Positions 28,347 to 34,400 of a stretch of 34,400 bases of DNA are shown here, piece after piece. The notes beneath the pieces were generated by a model. The model searched no databases and was not told the DNA's origin. It saw only the letters and a program-made list of their open reading frames with translations. Source of the stretch: Flavobacteriaceae bacterium (GTDB lineage Bacteria; Bacteroidota; Bacteroidia; Flavobacteriales; Flavobacteriaceae). Position 1 is the first letter of the stretch. Each line of letters opens with the position of its first letter. Made by a program: the position numbers and the translations under genes. Location: positions 1 to 34,400 of the forward strand of contig JAQWNN010000016.1 of the NCBI GenBank assembly GCA_029268555.1, in the 5' to 3' direction.

Positions 28347-29576
28347 TTAATCACTATCTATATAAATTATTGCTCTATCGACAGCGGCTTTAAATTCTTG
28401 GGCATATTCAGTTGGTTTAGAAAATAGCTGAGTATAGCAAATGACAATTAGATCATGTGTTGGATTAATCCAAAAGGAAGTTTTAGCAGCACCACCCCAA
28501 CTATATTCACCACTTTCTAGATTTACAGTCCCTGAAAGACCATGACCCATTCCAGGGTAACCCTTATATCCATCAGGATTTTGATTTGTCATTACAATTT
28601 CAGCTGCTCTCTCTGATAAAATTCTTTTCCCATTAAATTCACCCTTTTTTAGTAGCATACGGCAAAATTTCTCGTAATCAGATAATGATGAAACCAATCC
28701 TGCACCACCTAATAAAAGTTTTGGGGGACCATCAGCACCTATTCCTCGCTTTATGGCATTATCTTCAAAAACTATGAGTTTGTCATTTTCATCCCGCGTA
28801 TAAAGCTCAGCTAATCTATCTTGTTTTTCTTTTGGAACATAAAATCGAGTGTCATCCATTCCTAGGGGGTCAAAGATAGCTGACTTAAAATATGCATCTA
28901 ATTTCATACCAGATACAACTTCTACTATATATCCTGCAACGTCAATTCCAAGGCCATAATTATATTGCGTTCCAGGCTGAAATTTTAATGGGATTGTGGC
29001 TATATCTTTTGTCATTTCTTCAATAGTCCAATCCTTTCTCATATGCTGTTTGAAATTATAGATTGAATCAACATAGCTCCATTCCCATCCATAAGGTATA
29101 CCCGAAGTGTGAGTCAATAAATGTCTTATTGTTAGCTGCTTTTTTTGTGGCTCTGAAGTGTGCTTTCCATCAAAATTTTTATAGACCTGAGTATTAGAAA
29201 ATTCAGGAATATATTTTGAGACTTCATCATCTAATTTCAACTTTCCTTGATCATGTAATGTCATCACAGCAACCGCAGTGATTGGCTTAGTCATCGAAAA
29301 AATTCTAAATAAAGATTGCTCCTCTACAGGTTTATTTTTAGCAATATCTACAAGACCATATAAATCATTGAAAACAACTTTATCTTCTTTTATTATGCGT
29401 ACAAACGTTCCTGGTAAATAACCATCATCTACATGTTTATGTAATTTTTGAGTGGCAATTGCTAATGAATCTTCTGATATACCTACAGATTGTAGCGTTG
29501 CCATTTTAGTTTCACATGAACTAACTAGGAATAATACACAGAAGAAGATGAAAATATAGTTTATTTTATTTTTCAT
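28347..29576 (-). CDS. Beta-lactamase-fold serine hydrolase lipoprotein (class C/EstB-like)
   Basis: A 409-residue lipoprotein. ATG at 29576 is preferred over an upstream TTG (29588), since it gives MKNKINYIFIFF and a lipobox LVSS-Cys21. The catalytic SxxK is S94-M-T-K97 (FRIFSMTKPITAVAVMTL). Tyr205 in PGTQYNYGLGIDVAGYIVE is the likely second catalytic residue, and SWGGAAKTSFWINP near the C-terminus is the KTG-box equivalent. LTIRHLLTHTSGIPYG is typical of the Pfam beta-lactamase/esterase EstB group. Such proteins are usually esterases or peptidases of the envelope rather than antibiotic-resistance enzymes. It stands alone in its transcript as far as visible, and the true substrate is unknown. 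Confidence 0.88.
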   Translation of the reverse strand: MKNKINYIFIFFCVLFLVSSCETKMATLQSVGISEDSLAIATQKLHKHVDDGYLPGTFVRIIKEDKVVFNDLYGLVDIAKNKPVEEQSLFRIFSMTKPITAVAVMTLHDQGKLKLDDEVSKYIPEFSNTQVYKNFDGKHTSEPQKKQLTIRHLLTHTSGIPYGWEWSYVDSIYNFKQHMRKDWTIEEMTKDIATIPLKFQPGTQYNYGLGIDVAGYIVEVVSGMKLDAYFKSAIFDPLGMDDTRFYVPKEKQDRLAELYTRDENDKLIVFEDNAIKRGIGADGPPKLLLGGAGLVSSLSDYEKFCRMLLKKGEFNGKRILSERAAEIVMTNQNPDGYKGYPGMGHGLSGTVNLESGEYSWGGAAKTSFWINPTHDLIVICYTQLFSKPTEYAQEFKAAVDRAIIYIDSD

Positions 29577-29665
29577 TGAAGCTTTCAAGTTAAATTATCT
29601 TCAAATTAAAGAATATCTTTTTCATAACATAAAATTATAGTTGATTTAGTTTTAATTATTAATAT

Positions 29666-29695
29666 AAAAAAACCCCTAGAATTAATTCAAGGGGT
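29666..29695 (-). terminator. Terminator of the secreted paralogue gene A
   Basis: Stem acccctagaa/ttcaaggggt, nine pairs with one A-A mismatch, and a four-base loop, followed on the minus strand by a run of seven T residues. It starts 38 bases after the stop codon of the gene at 29734. Confidence 0.8.
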
Positions 29696-29733
29696 CAATA
29701 CGAATTATAGCCTCAATTTAGAGGAATTATTAA

Positions 29734-30417
29734 TTAAAATTGTTTTATCAAAACCCTTGTTTGGGATTGCGAAAACTCTGCAAAACTAATTTCATTAAAA
29801 AAGGTTTGAAATGCATCAGCCTCTTTTTTATTTGTCGGTCCTGTGGAAAAAGCCTCGGTTAAATCTTTAGAGGTTCCATAAACAAACATGGATTCACCGT
29901 CGCTATTACCATGTGTAAATTGACCATTTGCAATTAATCCAGTTGGCTTAAACGTCTTCATTAATTTAGCAAAAGCCTCAACAAATTTGCCTGTATCTTT
30001 AGCATGTACTTTAAAGATCCAAACTTGACCTAGTGGCCCTGCTTTATCATAATTCATTCCAACTAAAACATTACCAGCCATTGAACTAGTTACATTTGCT
30101 AATCCCTGCATTCCTGATGTGTAAATATTCCACTTTTCTCCACTTAAAGAACCTCTAAAATTTGCCAGAGACTGTGCCGATGTGCTAAACATACTAAGCA
30201 TATGCGTTGCTTCAACATTTTCTCCTTTTAAAGGAATCCTTGAAAATGAAAGATTCACATCTGATGGAATATCAATATTTGAATAATAATCTTTAATTAA
30301 AGTTTCTGCAGATTCACGAGTTTCTCTCGGTATTTCAAGCATAACGTCATACCAATAAAGATCTTGTGCACCCATAAATAATGGAAATGCTAAGAATAAA
30401 TAAATAAGTTTTTTCAT
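29734..30417 (-). CDS. Secreted protein of unrecognised family, paralogue A
   Basis: A 227-residue protein with signal peptide MKKLIYLFLAFPLFMGAQ; ATG at 30417 is preferred over TTG at 30447. I do not recognise a named family. It is clearly homologous to the protein at 31825-32514: shared blocks are YSNIDIPSDVNLS, THMLSMFS, SSMAGNVLVGMN, KAGPLGQVW, GQFTHGNSDGES-x-x-VY, a GP turn and a final TRV. The two halves of the protein show the same strand-helix order, each with a 'TH' strand after a helix (THMLSMF; FTHGNSD), which suggests two tandem ferredoxin-like (dimeric alpha/beta barrel) domains; this is inference. No catalytic motif is identified. It has its own terminator. Confidence 0.8.
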   Translation of the reverse strand: MKKLIYLFLAFPLFMGAQDLYWYDVMLEIPRETRESAETLIKDYYSNIDIPSDVNLSFSRIPLKGENVEATHMLSMFSTSAQSLANFRGSLSGEKWNIYTSGMQGLANVTSSMAGNVLVGMNYDKAGPLGQVWIFKVHAKDTGKFVEAFAKLMKTFKPTGLIANGQFTHGNSDGESMFVYGTSKDLTEAFSTGPTNKKEADAFQTFFNEISFAEFSQSQTRVLIKQF

Positions 30418-30591
30418 TTTAATTGATTTATGATTAATAATTCTCAAATATAAAAATTGGACAGTAAAAATGATCCTTTATAATTTATAAATTTCAGCCA
30501 AATTTTACCAAATGATTGAAATACCATTCAGAATTAAAAATTACCATATTTTGATTAATCAAATAAGCTCGTAAAGCTAATCCCACTAGAA
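30418..30591. other. AT-rich spacer upstream of paralogue A
   Basis: No ORF or RNA is supported. It must carry the promoter of the gene at 30417, but I could not pick a convincing -33/-7 pair. Confidence 0.35.
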
Positions 30592-30690
30592 TTATAGTCT
30601 CCCAGTATAAAGATTATAAGCAATTAGTACAACAATTATAAGTATCAATTGAAAAATAATCTGCCCTGGTGTATTCCATTTTTTCTTCAT
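30592..30690 (-). CDS. 32-residue single-span membrane peptide
   Basis: ATG at 30690 opens a 32-codon frame: a basic start (MKKKWNTPGQ), a hydrophobic helix (IIFQLILIIVVLIAYNL) and a short polar end (YTGRL). The layout, inside-positive start plus one span, is typical of genuine small membrane proteins. It lies 43 bases downstream of the 38-residue lipoprotein gene on the same strand and may share its transcript. No function is known. Confidence 0.5.
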   Translation of the reverse strand: MKKKWNTPGQIIFQLILIIVVLIAYNLYTGRL

Positions 30691-30733
30691 TTCTTAAAAT
30701 TAAATTGTTATCATCTAAAAGAATTATGATGTT

Positions 30734-30850
30734 CTAACCATTAGAAGGTTGTTGAGGATTAGATGGGAGTATTAAAGGTGCCTTATCTTCTTTTTCACAG
30801 GATGATATTACTAGTAATATTAAAACTAATAAAATAAATATTTTTTTCAT
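30734..30850 (-). CDS. 38-residue lipoprotein
   Basis: ATG at 30850 encodes MKKIFILLVLILLVISS followed by Cys18, a good lipobox, and then a short polar tail (EKEDKAPLILPSNPQQPSNG) rich in Pro, Asn and Gln. The mature lipopeptide would have only 21 residues, as in entericidin-like or lysis-type small lipoproteins, though no similarity to those is claimed. It follows the TspO-like gene by 106 bases on the same strand. Confidence 0.6.
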   Translation of the reverse strand: MKKIFILLVLILLVISSCEKEDKAPLILPSNPQQPSNG

Positions 30851-30956
30851 AAACCCAATAATTAATAACAATCAACAAAGCAGTAAAATTAATTACTTTT
30901 TTATTTTTTATTTAAGTAGTATATTTTTTAAAGCTATAAAATTTATTTGAGATCAA

Positions 30957-31739
30957 TTAAACTACTTTTTTTCTGTTAAGATTCTTTATAAAATGATAAA
31001 ATAAAAGACTCAATGCCGATATAAATAATATAAACAAACTAATAATTAATACAATTATTATATTGGGATATTTGTTATCAAAACCCTCAATGCTTGTGTG
31101 CTTAACATATATTCCGAAATATGCCCAAAGAAATACAAATAAATACGCAATTTGTTTAAAATAAATAACTTGACTTAAGGCTAATATAATCCCAACAATT
31201 AAAATCATTTGTGTCCAATGCTCTTCGGATATTCCAAAACCATTAAATTTATATCCCACCAAAACAGCTGTTATATTTGCAATAGTAGCAATTGAAATCC
31301 AAGAAAAATAAACTGTAAAAGGTAACTGAAGTGCTAATTTGTTTGACCAATCAGAGGTGTTTTTTAATAACAGATTTATTTGAATTAGATTAATTAAAAG
31401 CCCTAACATTAAGATAAGTGAAAAGACCAATTGCTCGTAGTGCCAAGCAAAAATCCAACTACTGTTGAGAAGTGAATTAAAAATAAAAAGTTTAGTGAGT
31501 TCTTCAGTTTTTTTATCTATTGCTCTAAATTGAACTCTTAGTACGAAAATTAATAACAATAAATAGATCACCCCCCAAATTGCAAAAGTAGCTCCTTGAG
31601 GGGTAAATAAGTTTTTTAATTTATCTGAAAGATCTCCCGTAGTAATTCCATTAATAGGAAGAATATTCGCCAAATAGTTTATGGTTAACATTTGAACAAA
31701 TCCTATTAAGACAAAAAATTTAAACCATTTTTTTTTCAT
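30957..31739 (-). CDS. TspO/MBR-like tryptophan-rich membrane protein, long form
   Basis: A 260-residue integral membrane protein with about seven spans. The block LKNLFTPQGATFAIWGVIYL (residues 41-60) matches the loop and second helix of the tryptophan-rich sensory protein family, and WIFAWHYEQLVFSLILML (95-112) and FSWISIATIANITAVLV match later helices. It is longer than classical TspO (about 160 residues), like a group found in Firmicutes and Bacteroidota. TspO proteins bind tetrapyrroles and affect stress responses, but ligand binding here is not shown. It follows paralogue B on the same strand, separated by a terminator. Confidence 0.75.
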   Translation of the reverse strand: MKKKWFKFFVLIGFVQMLTINYLANILPINGITTGDLSDKLKNLFTPQGATFAIWGVIYLLLLIFVLRVQFRAIDKKTEELTKLFIFNSLLNSSWIFAWHYEQLVFSLILMLGLLINLIQINLLLKNTSDWSNKLALQLPFTVYFSWISIATIANITAVLVGYKFNGFGISEEHWTQMILIVGIILALSQVIYFKQIAYLFVFLWAYFGIYVKHTSIEGFDNKYPNIIIVLIISLFILFISALSLLFYHFIKNLNRKKVV

Positions 31740-31754
31740 ATGTAAAATACATAA

Positions 31755-31778
31755 ACCCCTCAGAGCTTACTAAGGGGT
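31755..31778 (-). terminator. Probable terminator after secreted paralogue gene B
   Basis: Nine-pair stem (outer acccct/aggggt, one G-U pair) with a six-base loop on the minus strand, followed by the T-rich but interrupted sequence TTATGTATTTT. It sits between paralogue B and the TspO-like gene, so some readthrough is plausible. Confidence 0.6.
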
Positions 31779-31824
31779 ATATATTAAACCTATTTTTTGA
31801 AAAATAAAAGATTACTAATTAAAA

Positions 31825-32514
31825 TTACCATCTTTTAACTCTCGTCATTGTTAGGCTCCCTAAAAAAGTCGAATATTTTGAAGTGTTTTTCTGAAATTTT
31901 AAGAATGCTTCTTGTTGTTCTGGTGTTTTAGGACCCCATCCTAATGCTGTTGCATAATCTTTGTGACTCATATAAACATAATGACTTTCTCCTTTCATGC
32001 TAGTTCCATGAGTAAATTGACCAAGAGAAAGGTAGCCTATTTGTGGAAAAGATTTAATCAAGCTTGAAAATTCATTACCAAAATTTAAAGGGTCATCAAC
32101 ATTCCATCTCCAAACCTGTGCCATAGGCTCTCCTGCTTTTTCTAGGTTCATCCTTAAAAGAGTTGTTCCAGCTATCGAACTTATTACCTTAGCGTGTAGT
32201 AACATATTAGAATTATATAAACCATACTTATCTCCTCCTCTGATTTCTCTTAATTCAGCCAAAGCATCAACACTACCTGTAATAGTAATAAAATGAGTTA
32301 CATCTATATCATCTGCTTTAAAATTTACATAGTTTAGAGAAATATTAACCCCTTCTGGTTTGTCAATATTTCCATAAAATTCATCCATTAAACTAACAAC
32401 TTGACTTCCACTTCCAGGCTTTACAGATATGCCAACCTGTTCAAAAGCAATGTTTTGGGCAATTAATAAATTTGAGAATATAAATAATAGTAATAAAGAA
32501 AAATATTTTTTCAT
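31825..32514 (-). CDS. Secreted protein of unrecognised family, paralogue B
   Basis: A 229-residue protein with signal peptide MKKYFSLLLLFIFSNLLIAQ. Homologous to the 227-residue protein at 29734-30417 along its whole length: FYGNIDKPEGVNISL, THFITITGSVDALAELR, SSIAGTTLLRMNLEKAGEP, AQVWRWNV, LSLGQFTHGTSMKGES, a GPKTPEQQEAFLKFQ segment and a terminal TRV. Two successive units of similar secondary structure suggest a duplicated ferredoxin-like domain (inference). The most constant residues are the GQFTHG-x-S-x-x-GES block, which could be a ligand site. It has no lipobox, so a soluble periplasmic or secreted location is expected. Function is unknown. Confidence 0.8.
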   Translation of the reverse strand: MKKYFSLLLLFIFSNLLIAQNIAFEQVGISVKPGSGSQVVSLMDEFYGNIDKPEGVNISLNYVNFKADDIDVTHFITITGSVDALAELREIRGGDKYGLYNSNMLLHAKVISSIAGTTLLRMNLEKAGEPMAQVWRWNVDDPLNFGNEFSSLIKSFPQIGYLSLGQFTHGTSMKGESHYVYMSHKDYATALGWGPKTPEQQEAFLKFQKNTSKYSTFLGSLTMTRVKRW

Positions 32515-32704
32515 TTGGTTCTGGTTAAAAATTAATAAGTCTCTAATATAGAAAAGCTAACTTAAATAAATTAAAGAATCTTCCATGATATTTAAAAACA
32601 ATAATAATTATTAATTTCCAGTAATTAAAAGAAATAAAATAATCATAATTTTAAATAATATTTTTAGTAAAAAGTAAATATAAAAGAGAATTTAAAGGGA
32701 AATA

Positions 32705-33124
32705 ATGGGATTTAGAATATTTTTTATTATGCTATTTTATTATTTATCTTTTTATCAATGTAATGCACAACCGAAATATATAAAGCTTGATGAAGTCGAA
32801 GTAATTGAAAAATCTCTTCCAATAATTGAAATTGAGGGTAAGGAATATTCATTTAAGGAAAGAGATTTTCTTGTTAAAAGGGTATTAAAATATTGGTTTA
32901 GACCAAAAATATTTTATATGAAATTAGATTTACTAGAGTTTACAGATAAACGAAAATTTTGTTATGAAATAGAGGGTAATGTAAAAGTTTTTATTGACGG
33001 TTCTAAAATATCTAAAAAAAACAAGTATAAAAGTTTAAAAGCTATCCAATATCTTAACAGTAGAATTAAACATATTAGTATTCAAAAAGAAAAAAACGAA
33101 ACAATAATTAAGATAAAAACATAA
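32705..33124 (+). CDS. Small secreted protein with TonB-plug-like strand pattern
   Basis: A 139-residue protein with signal peptide ending near YQCNAQ (about residue 22). The mature part starts PKYIKLDEVEVIEK, like the LDEVVV start of a TonB-dependent receptor plug, and later has VKVFIDGSKISKK and an LNSRIKHISIQK block that resembles the plug pattern 'V-F-I-D-G ... L ... I-x-x-I-x-V'. There is no barrel, so it is either an independent plug-like domain or a relic. The ATG at 32705 is clear and the gene is isolated. Function is unknown. Confidence 0.65.
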   Translation: MGFRIFFIMLFYYLSFYQCNAQPKYIKLDEVEVIEKSLPIIEIEGKEYSFKERDFLVKRVLKYWFRPKIFYMKLDLLEFTDKRKFCYEIEGNVKVFIDGSKISKKNKYKSLKAIQYLNSRIKHISIQKEKNETIIKIKT

Positions 33125-33232
33125 GTGAAAATGATTTATTAATAAAATTGTTTATGAAATGTAAGATAAAAAATCTAAACAAAAAGTTAATTAATATTTA
33201 CAAGTTTAGATCTATGTTTATAAATTTACAAT

Positions 33233-33325
33233 ATGAAAAAAACTACTGTATTAAAAGGTTTTGCAATAATGATGATACTTGGAGGTTTTGCTATAATTTG
33301 GTTTGGCCTTTCGGCTAAGCAATAA
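33233..33325 (+). CDS. 30-residue single-span membrane peptide
   Basis: ATG at 33233 encodes MKKTTVLKG, a hydrophobic helix (FAIMMILGGFAIIWFGL) and a SAKQ end. A basic start and one span are typical of small membrane proteins. A near -7 element (TATGTTTA, 7 of 8) lies 12 bases upstream. No function or family is recognised. Confidence 0.5.
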   Translation: MKKTTVLKGFAIMMILGGFAIIWFGLSAKQ

Positions 33326-33517
33326 TAAAATTTCAATATTTCTTTAATCAGGTTAATTATAGCTGCTTAATCTTTTGCACCATTTTGCTAAAGAAGTTTA
33401 CTTATAATGTTTCAAGCTTTCATAATTATTAATTATAACAGTATTTAATAAAAATATAAATAACTATTGTTTATACAAAAGTTGTTACTACATTTGTTAC
33501 ATTATTTCAATCTAAAT
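33326..33517. other. AT-rich spacer
   Basis: No ORF of note on either strand. It ends at the first of two nested stem-loops. Confidence 0.35.
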
Positions 33518-33587
33518 AGAGTGGGTTAGAATTAATGATATTTGATGATGATAGATGATTCTAAATTCTTATTACCCACTCTTTTTA
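33518..33587 (+). other. Nested stem-loop A with trailing T-run (candidate small RNA or terminator)
   Basis: Outer stem agagtgggt/acccactct (nine pairs) encloses an inner stem tagaat/attcta (six pairs) directly stacked on the 5' side, with a ten-base bulge on the 3' side and a 25-base loop. Five T residues follow the outer stem. The loop is long for a plain terminator. Confidence 0.4.
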
Positions 33588-33631
33588 AATTATAATTAAT
33601 TAAAAGTTTTTGTCAGTTTTTGATTTATAAT

Positions 33632-33694
33632 AAGAGGTGTGAGTAAAAAGTAATTAATTGCTATGAAAAGGATTAATTAAAATCTCCACCTCTT
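33632..33694 (+). other. Nested stem-loop B, similar in layout to stem-loop A
   Basis: Outer stem aagaggtg/cacctctt (eight pairs), internal loop, inner stem taattaat/attaatta (eight pairs) and a 13-base loop. The total length of 63 bases and the AGAG...CTCTTT ends match stem-loop A located 50 bases upstream, but the inner sequences differ. Confidence 0.35.
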
Positions 33695-33815
33695 TATATT
33701 TAAACATTTTAAAATATACTTTCAGACAACAAACTCATTATCTTAATAGGGGAAAGTCAAATAACAAAATTTATGGATAATAATAGGTGTTTCTTTTATT
33801 GGATTTTTCGCTGAT

Positions 33816-33947
33816 ATGGGTAACAATTCTATTTTTGGGGGTTATAAATTAGGACCTACGATTATCGGTACTCTACTGATGATATTTCCATTCTATTTGA
33901 TGAACTTAAACTCAAAACAGAATAACCCCCTGGTGATTGATATATGA
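33816..33947 (+). pseudogene. Small membrane protein ORF, possibly 5'-damaged
   Basis: ATG at 33816 gives 43 residues (MGNNSIFGGYKLGPTIIG, then a hydrophobic helix ending YLMNLNSKQ). Upstream, the same frame is open and strongly protein-like for another helix (WIIIGVSFIGFFAD) but has no start codon; an ATG at 33773 lies just before this in the neighbouring frame. A one-base indel near 33776 would restore a two-span protein of about 57 residues. It is either a recent frameshift or use of a non-standard start. Confidence 0.35.
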
Positions 33948-34101
33948 TAAGCCTGTGCCGTTAATGCGATTGCCTTAGAATGATATTACAATAAAATGAA
34001 TAAAAAGTAAAGTTCCAAAAAAACCTCTAATAATCAGTAAATAATCATTAAAGGTGTCTTCTTTAGAGATAATCTTGATGCAACTGATTGATTATCTGGA
34101 G

Positions 34102-34144
34102 AGCCAATGACGAGATTTGAACTCGTGACCTCTTCCTTACCAAG
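34102..34144 (-). other. Truncated 3' half of tRNA-Thr (anticodon GGT), candidate attachment site
   Basis: On the minus strand the sequence reads from the anticodon loop (TTGGTAA, anticodon GGT) through the 3' anticodon strand GGAAG, variable loop, T arm ACGAG-TTCAAAT-CTCGT, 3' acceptor strand CATTGGC and discriminator T. The 5' half (acceptor, D arm and 5' anticodon strand) is missing: the homology ends at 34144 and is replaced by AT-rich sequence. A break at the anticodon loop is a usual crossover position for tyrosine recombinases in tRNA genes, so this fits an attR-type junction. Confidence 0.7.
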
Positions 34145-34172
34145 TAAAATATTTATCAACAAAATTAGTATA

Positions 34173-34205
34173 TTACAAGTTTTTTGTAACCTAATTGTAA
34201 CCTTA
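34173..34205. repeat. 11-bp tandem repeat plus inverted copy next to the tRNA fragment
   Basis: TTGTAACCTAA and TTGTAACCTTA stand head to tail (34184-34205), and an inverted TTACAA lies at 34173-34178, pairing with the first repeat across five bases. Position 30-60 bases beyond the tRNA fragment fits recombinase arm or excisionase sites. Confidence 0.5.
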
Positions 34206-34313
34206 TTTGTTTAATTCGTACCTTAACTTATAATACTCTGATGCATTTATTCTTTTCCCTAAATATAAGAATTGCACCTTACCATTAACTACTTTCTTCG
34301 TGAGTTTTGACAT
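34203..34313 (-). CDS. 36-residue basic protein next to the attachment site
   Basis: ATG at 34313 encodes MSKLTKKVVNGKVQFLYLGK and RINASEYYKLRYELNK. It is basic and has a protein-like composition, with no signal or membrane span. Its stop codon lies inside the second 11-bp repeat. It overlaps the end of the upstream minus-strand ORF by 29 bases. It may be a small gene of the putative integrated element; no family is recognised. Confidence 0.4.
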   Translation of the reverse strand: MSKLTKKVVNGKVQFLYLGKRINASEYYKLRYELNK

Positions 34314-34400
34314 ACTTAATATTATTGTTTTGAATGTGAAATAAATCTACTCCTGTATCGGTTTGAGTAAATACTTCTGTAAACTCAAATTCGTAACTGC
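34285..34400 (-). CDS. C-terminal end of an ORF entering from the right edge
   Basis: An open minus-strand frame of 38 codons up to the window edge, ending SYEFEFTEVFTQTDTGVDLF then HIQNNNIKYVKTHEESS. The start lies outside the window. It reads like real protein but is too short for a family call. If the right end is an integrated element, this is one of its genes. Confidence 0.4.
   Translation of the reverse strand, partial: SYEFEFTEVFTQTDTGVDLFHIQNNNIKYVKTHEESS

Noticed and set aside
28347-29576. Antibiotic-resistance beta-lactamase
   Set aside because: The SMTK and tyrosine motifs place it in the broad EstB/serine hydrolase group, whose members are mainly esterases or peptidases; no evidence for beta-lactam hydrolysis.
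1-34400. CRISPR array, complete insertion sequence or rRNA genes
   Set aside because: No regularly spaced direct repeats, no transposase-like ORF with terminal inverted repeats, and no rRNA sequence were seen.

Overview
The window looks like a chromosomal segment of a low-GC member of the Flavobacteriaceae (Bacteroidota), probably marine; the habitat is inference. The evidence is a tuf-tRNA-Trp-secE-nusG-rplK-rplA-rplJ-rplL-rpoB-rpoC-DUF3467 order, RNA polymerase subunits of 1269 and 1433 residues, DUF5916 and DUF4369 envelope proteins, a long secreted Asp-box repeat protein, promoters of the Bacteroidota -7 type (TAnnTTTG), and very AT-rich spacers with almost no Shine-Dalgarno sites.

Layout. 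1-7000: the 3' end of htpG with its terminator, an AlkB-type dioxygenase, a DUF5916 outer-membrane protein followed at once by a DUF4369 lipoprotein, a convergent group (small conserved protein, queD, idi), and prfC behind a good promoter. 7260-20180: a long minus-strand information-processing operon running from tuf through tRNA-Trp, secE, nusG, four ribosomal protein genes, rpoB and rpoC to a DUF3467 gene and a terminator. A stem-loop lies between rplL and rpoB. 20200-27600: a two-gene membrane glycosylation unit (GT2 + GT39, ATGA overlap), a purine-type phosphoribosyltransferase coupled to a YhhQ-type queuosine-precursor transporter, a 1005-residue secreted Asp-box protein, and a nitroreductase.

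27600-34400 is sparse and looks like accessory sequence. It holds a beta-lactamase-fold lipoprotein, two divergent paralogues of an unrecognised secreted family, a TspO-like membrane protein, a degenerate TonB-plug-like secreted protein, and several very small genes: a 43-residue four-Cys protein with its own terminator, a 38-residue lipoprotein and two single-span peptides of about 30 residues. Two adjacent nested stem-loops follow. The right end carries a truncated 3' half of tRNA-Thr(GGT), 11-bp tandem repeats and two small minus-strand ORFs, as expected for the attachment-site boundary of an integrated element extending beyond the window.

The large operon couples translation elongation, protein export, antitermination, ribosome stalk and RNA polymerase synthesis. 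queD and the YhhQ homologue both point to queuosine metabolism, although they are about 18 kb apart. I see no complete previously undescribed system. The best leads are the secreted paralogue pair and its small neighbours, the tRNA-Thr junction, and the phosphoribosyltransferase/YhhQ pair.
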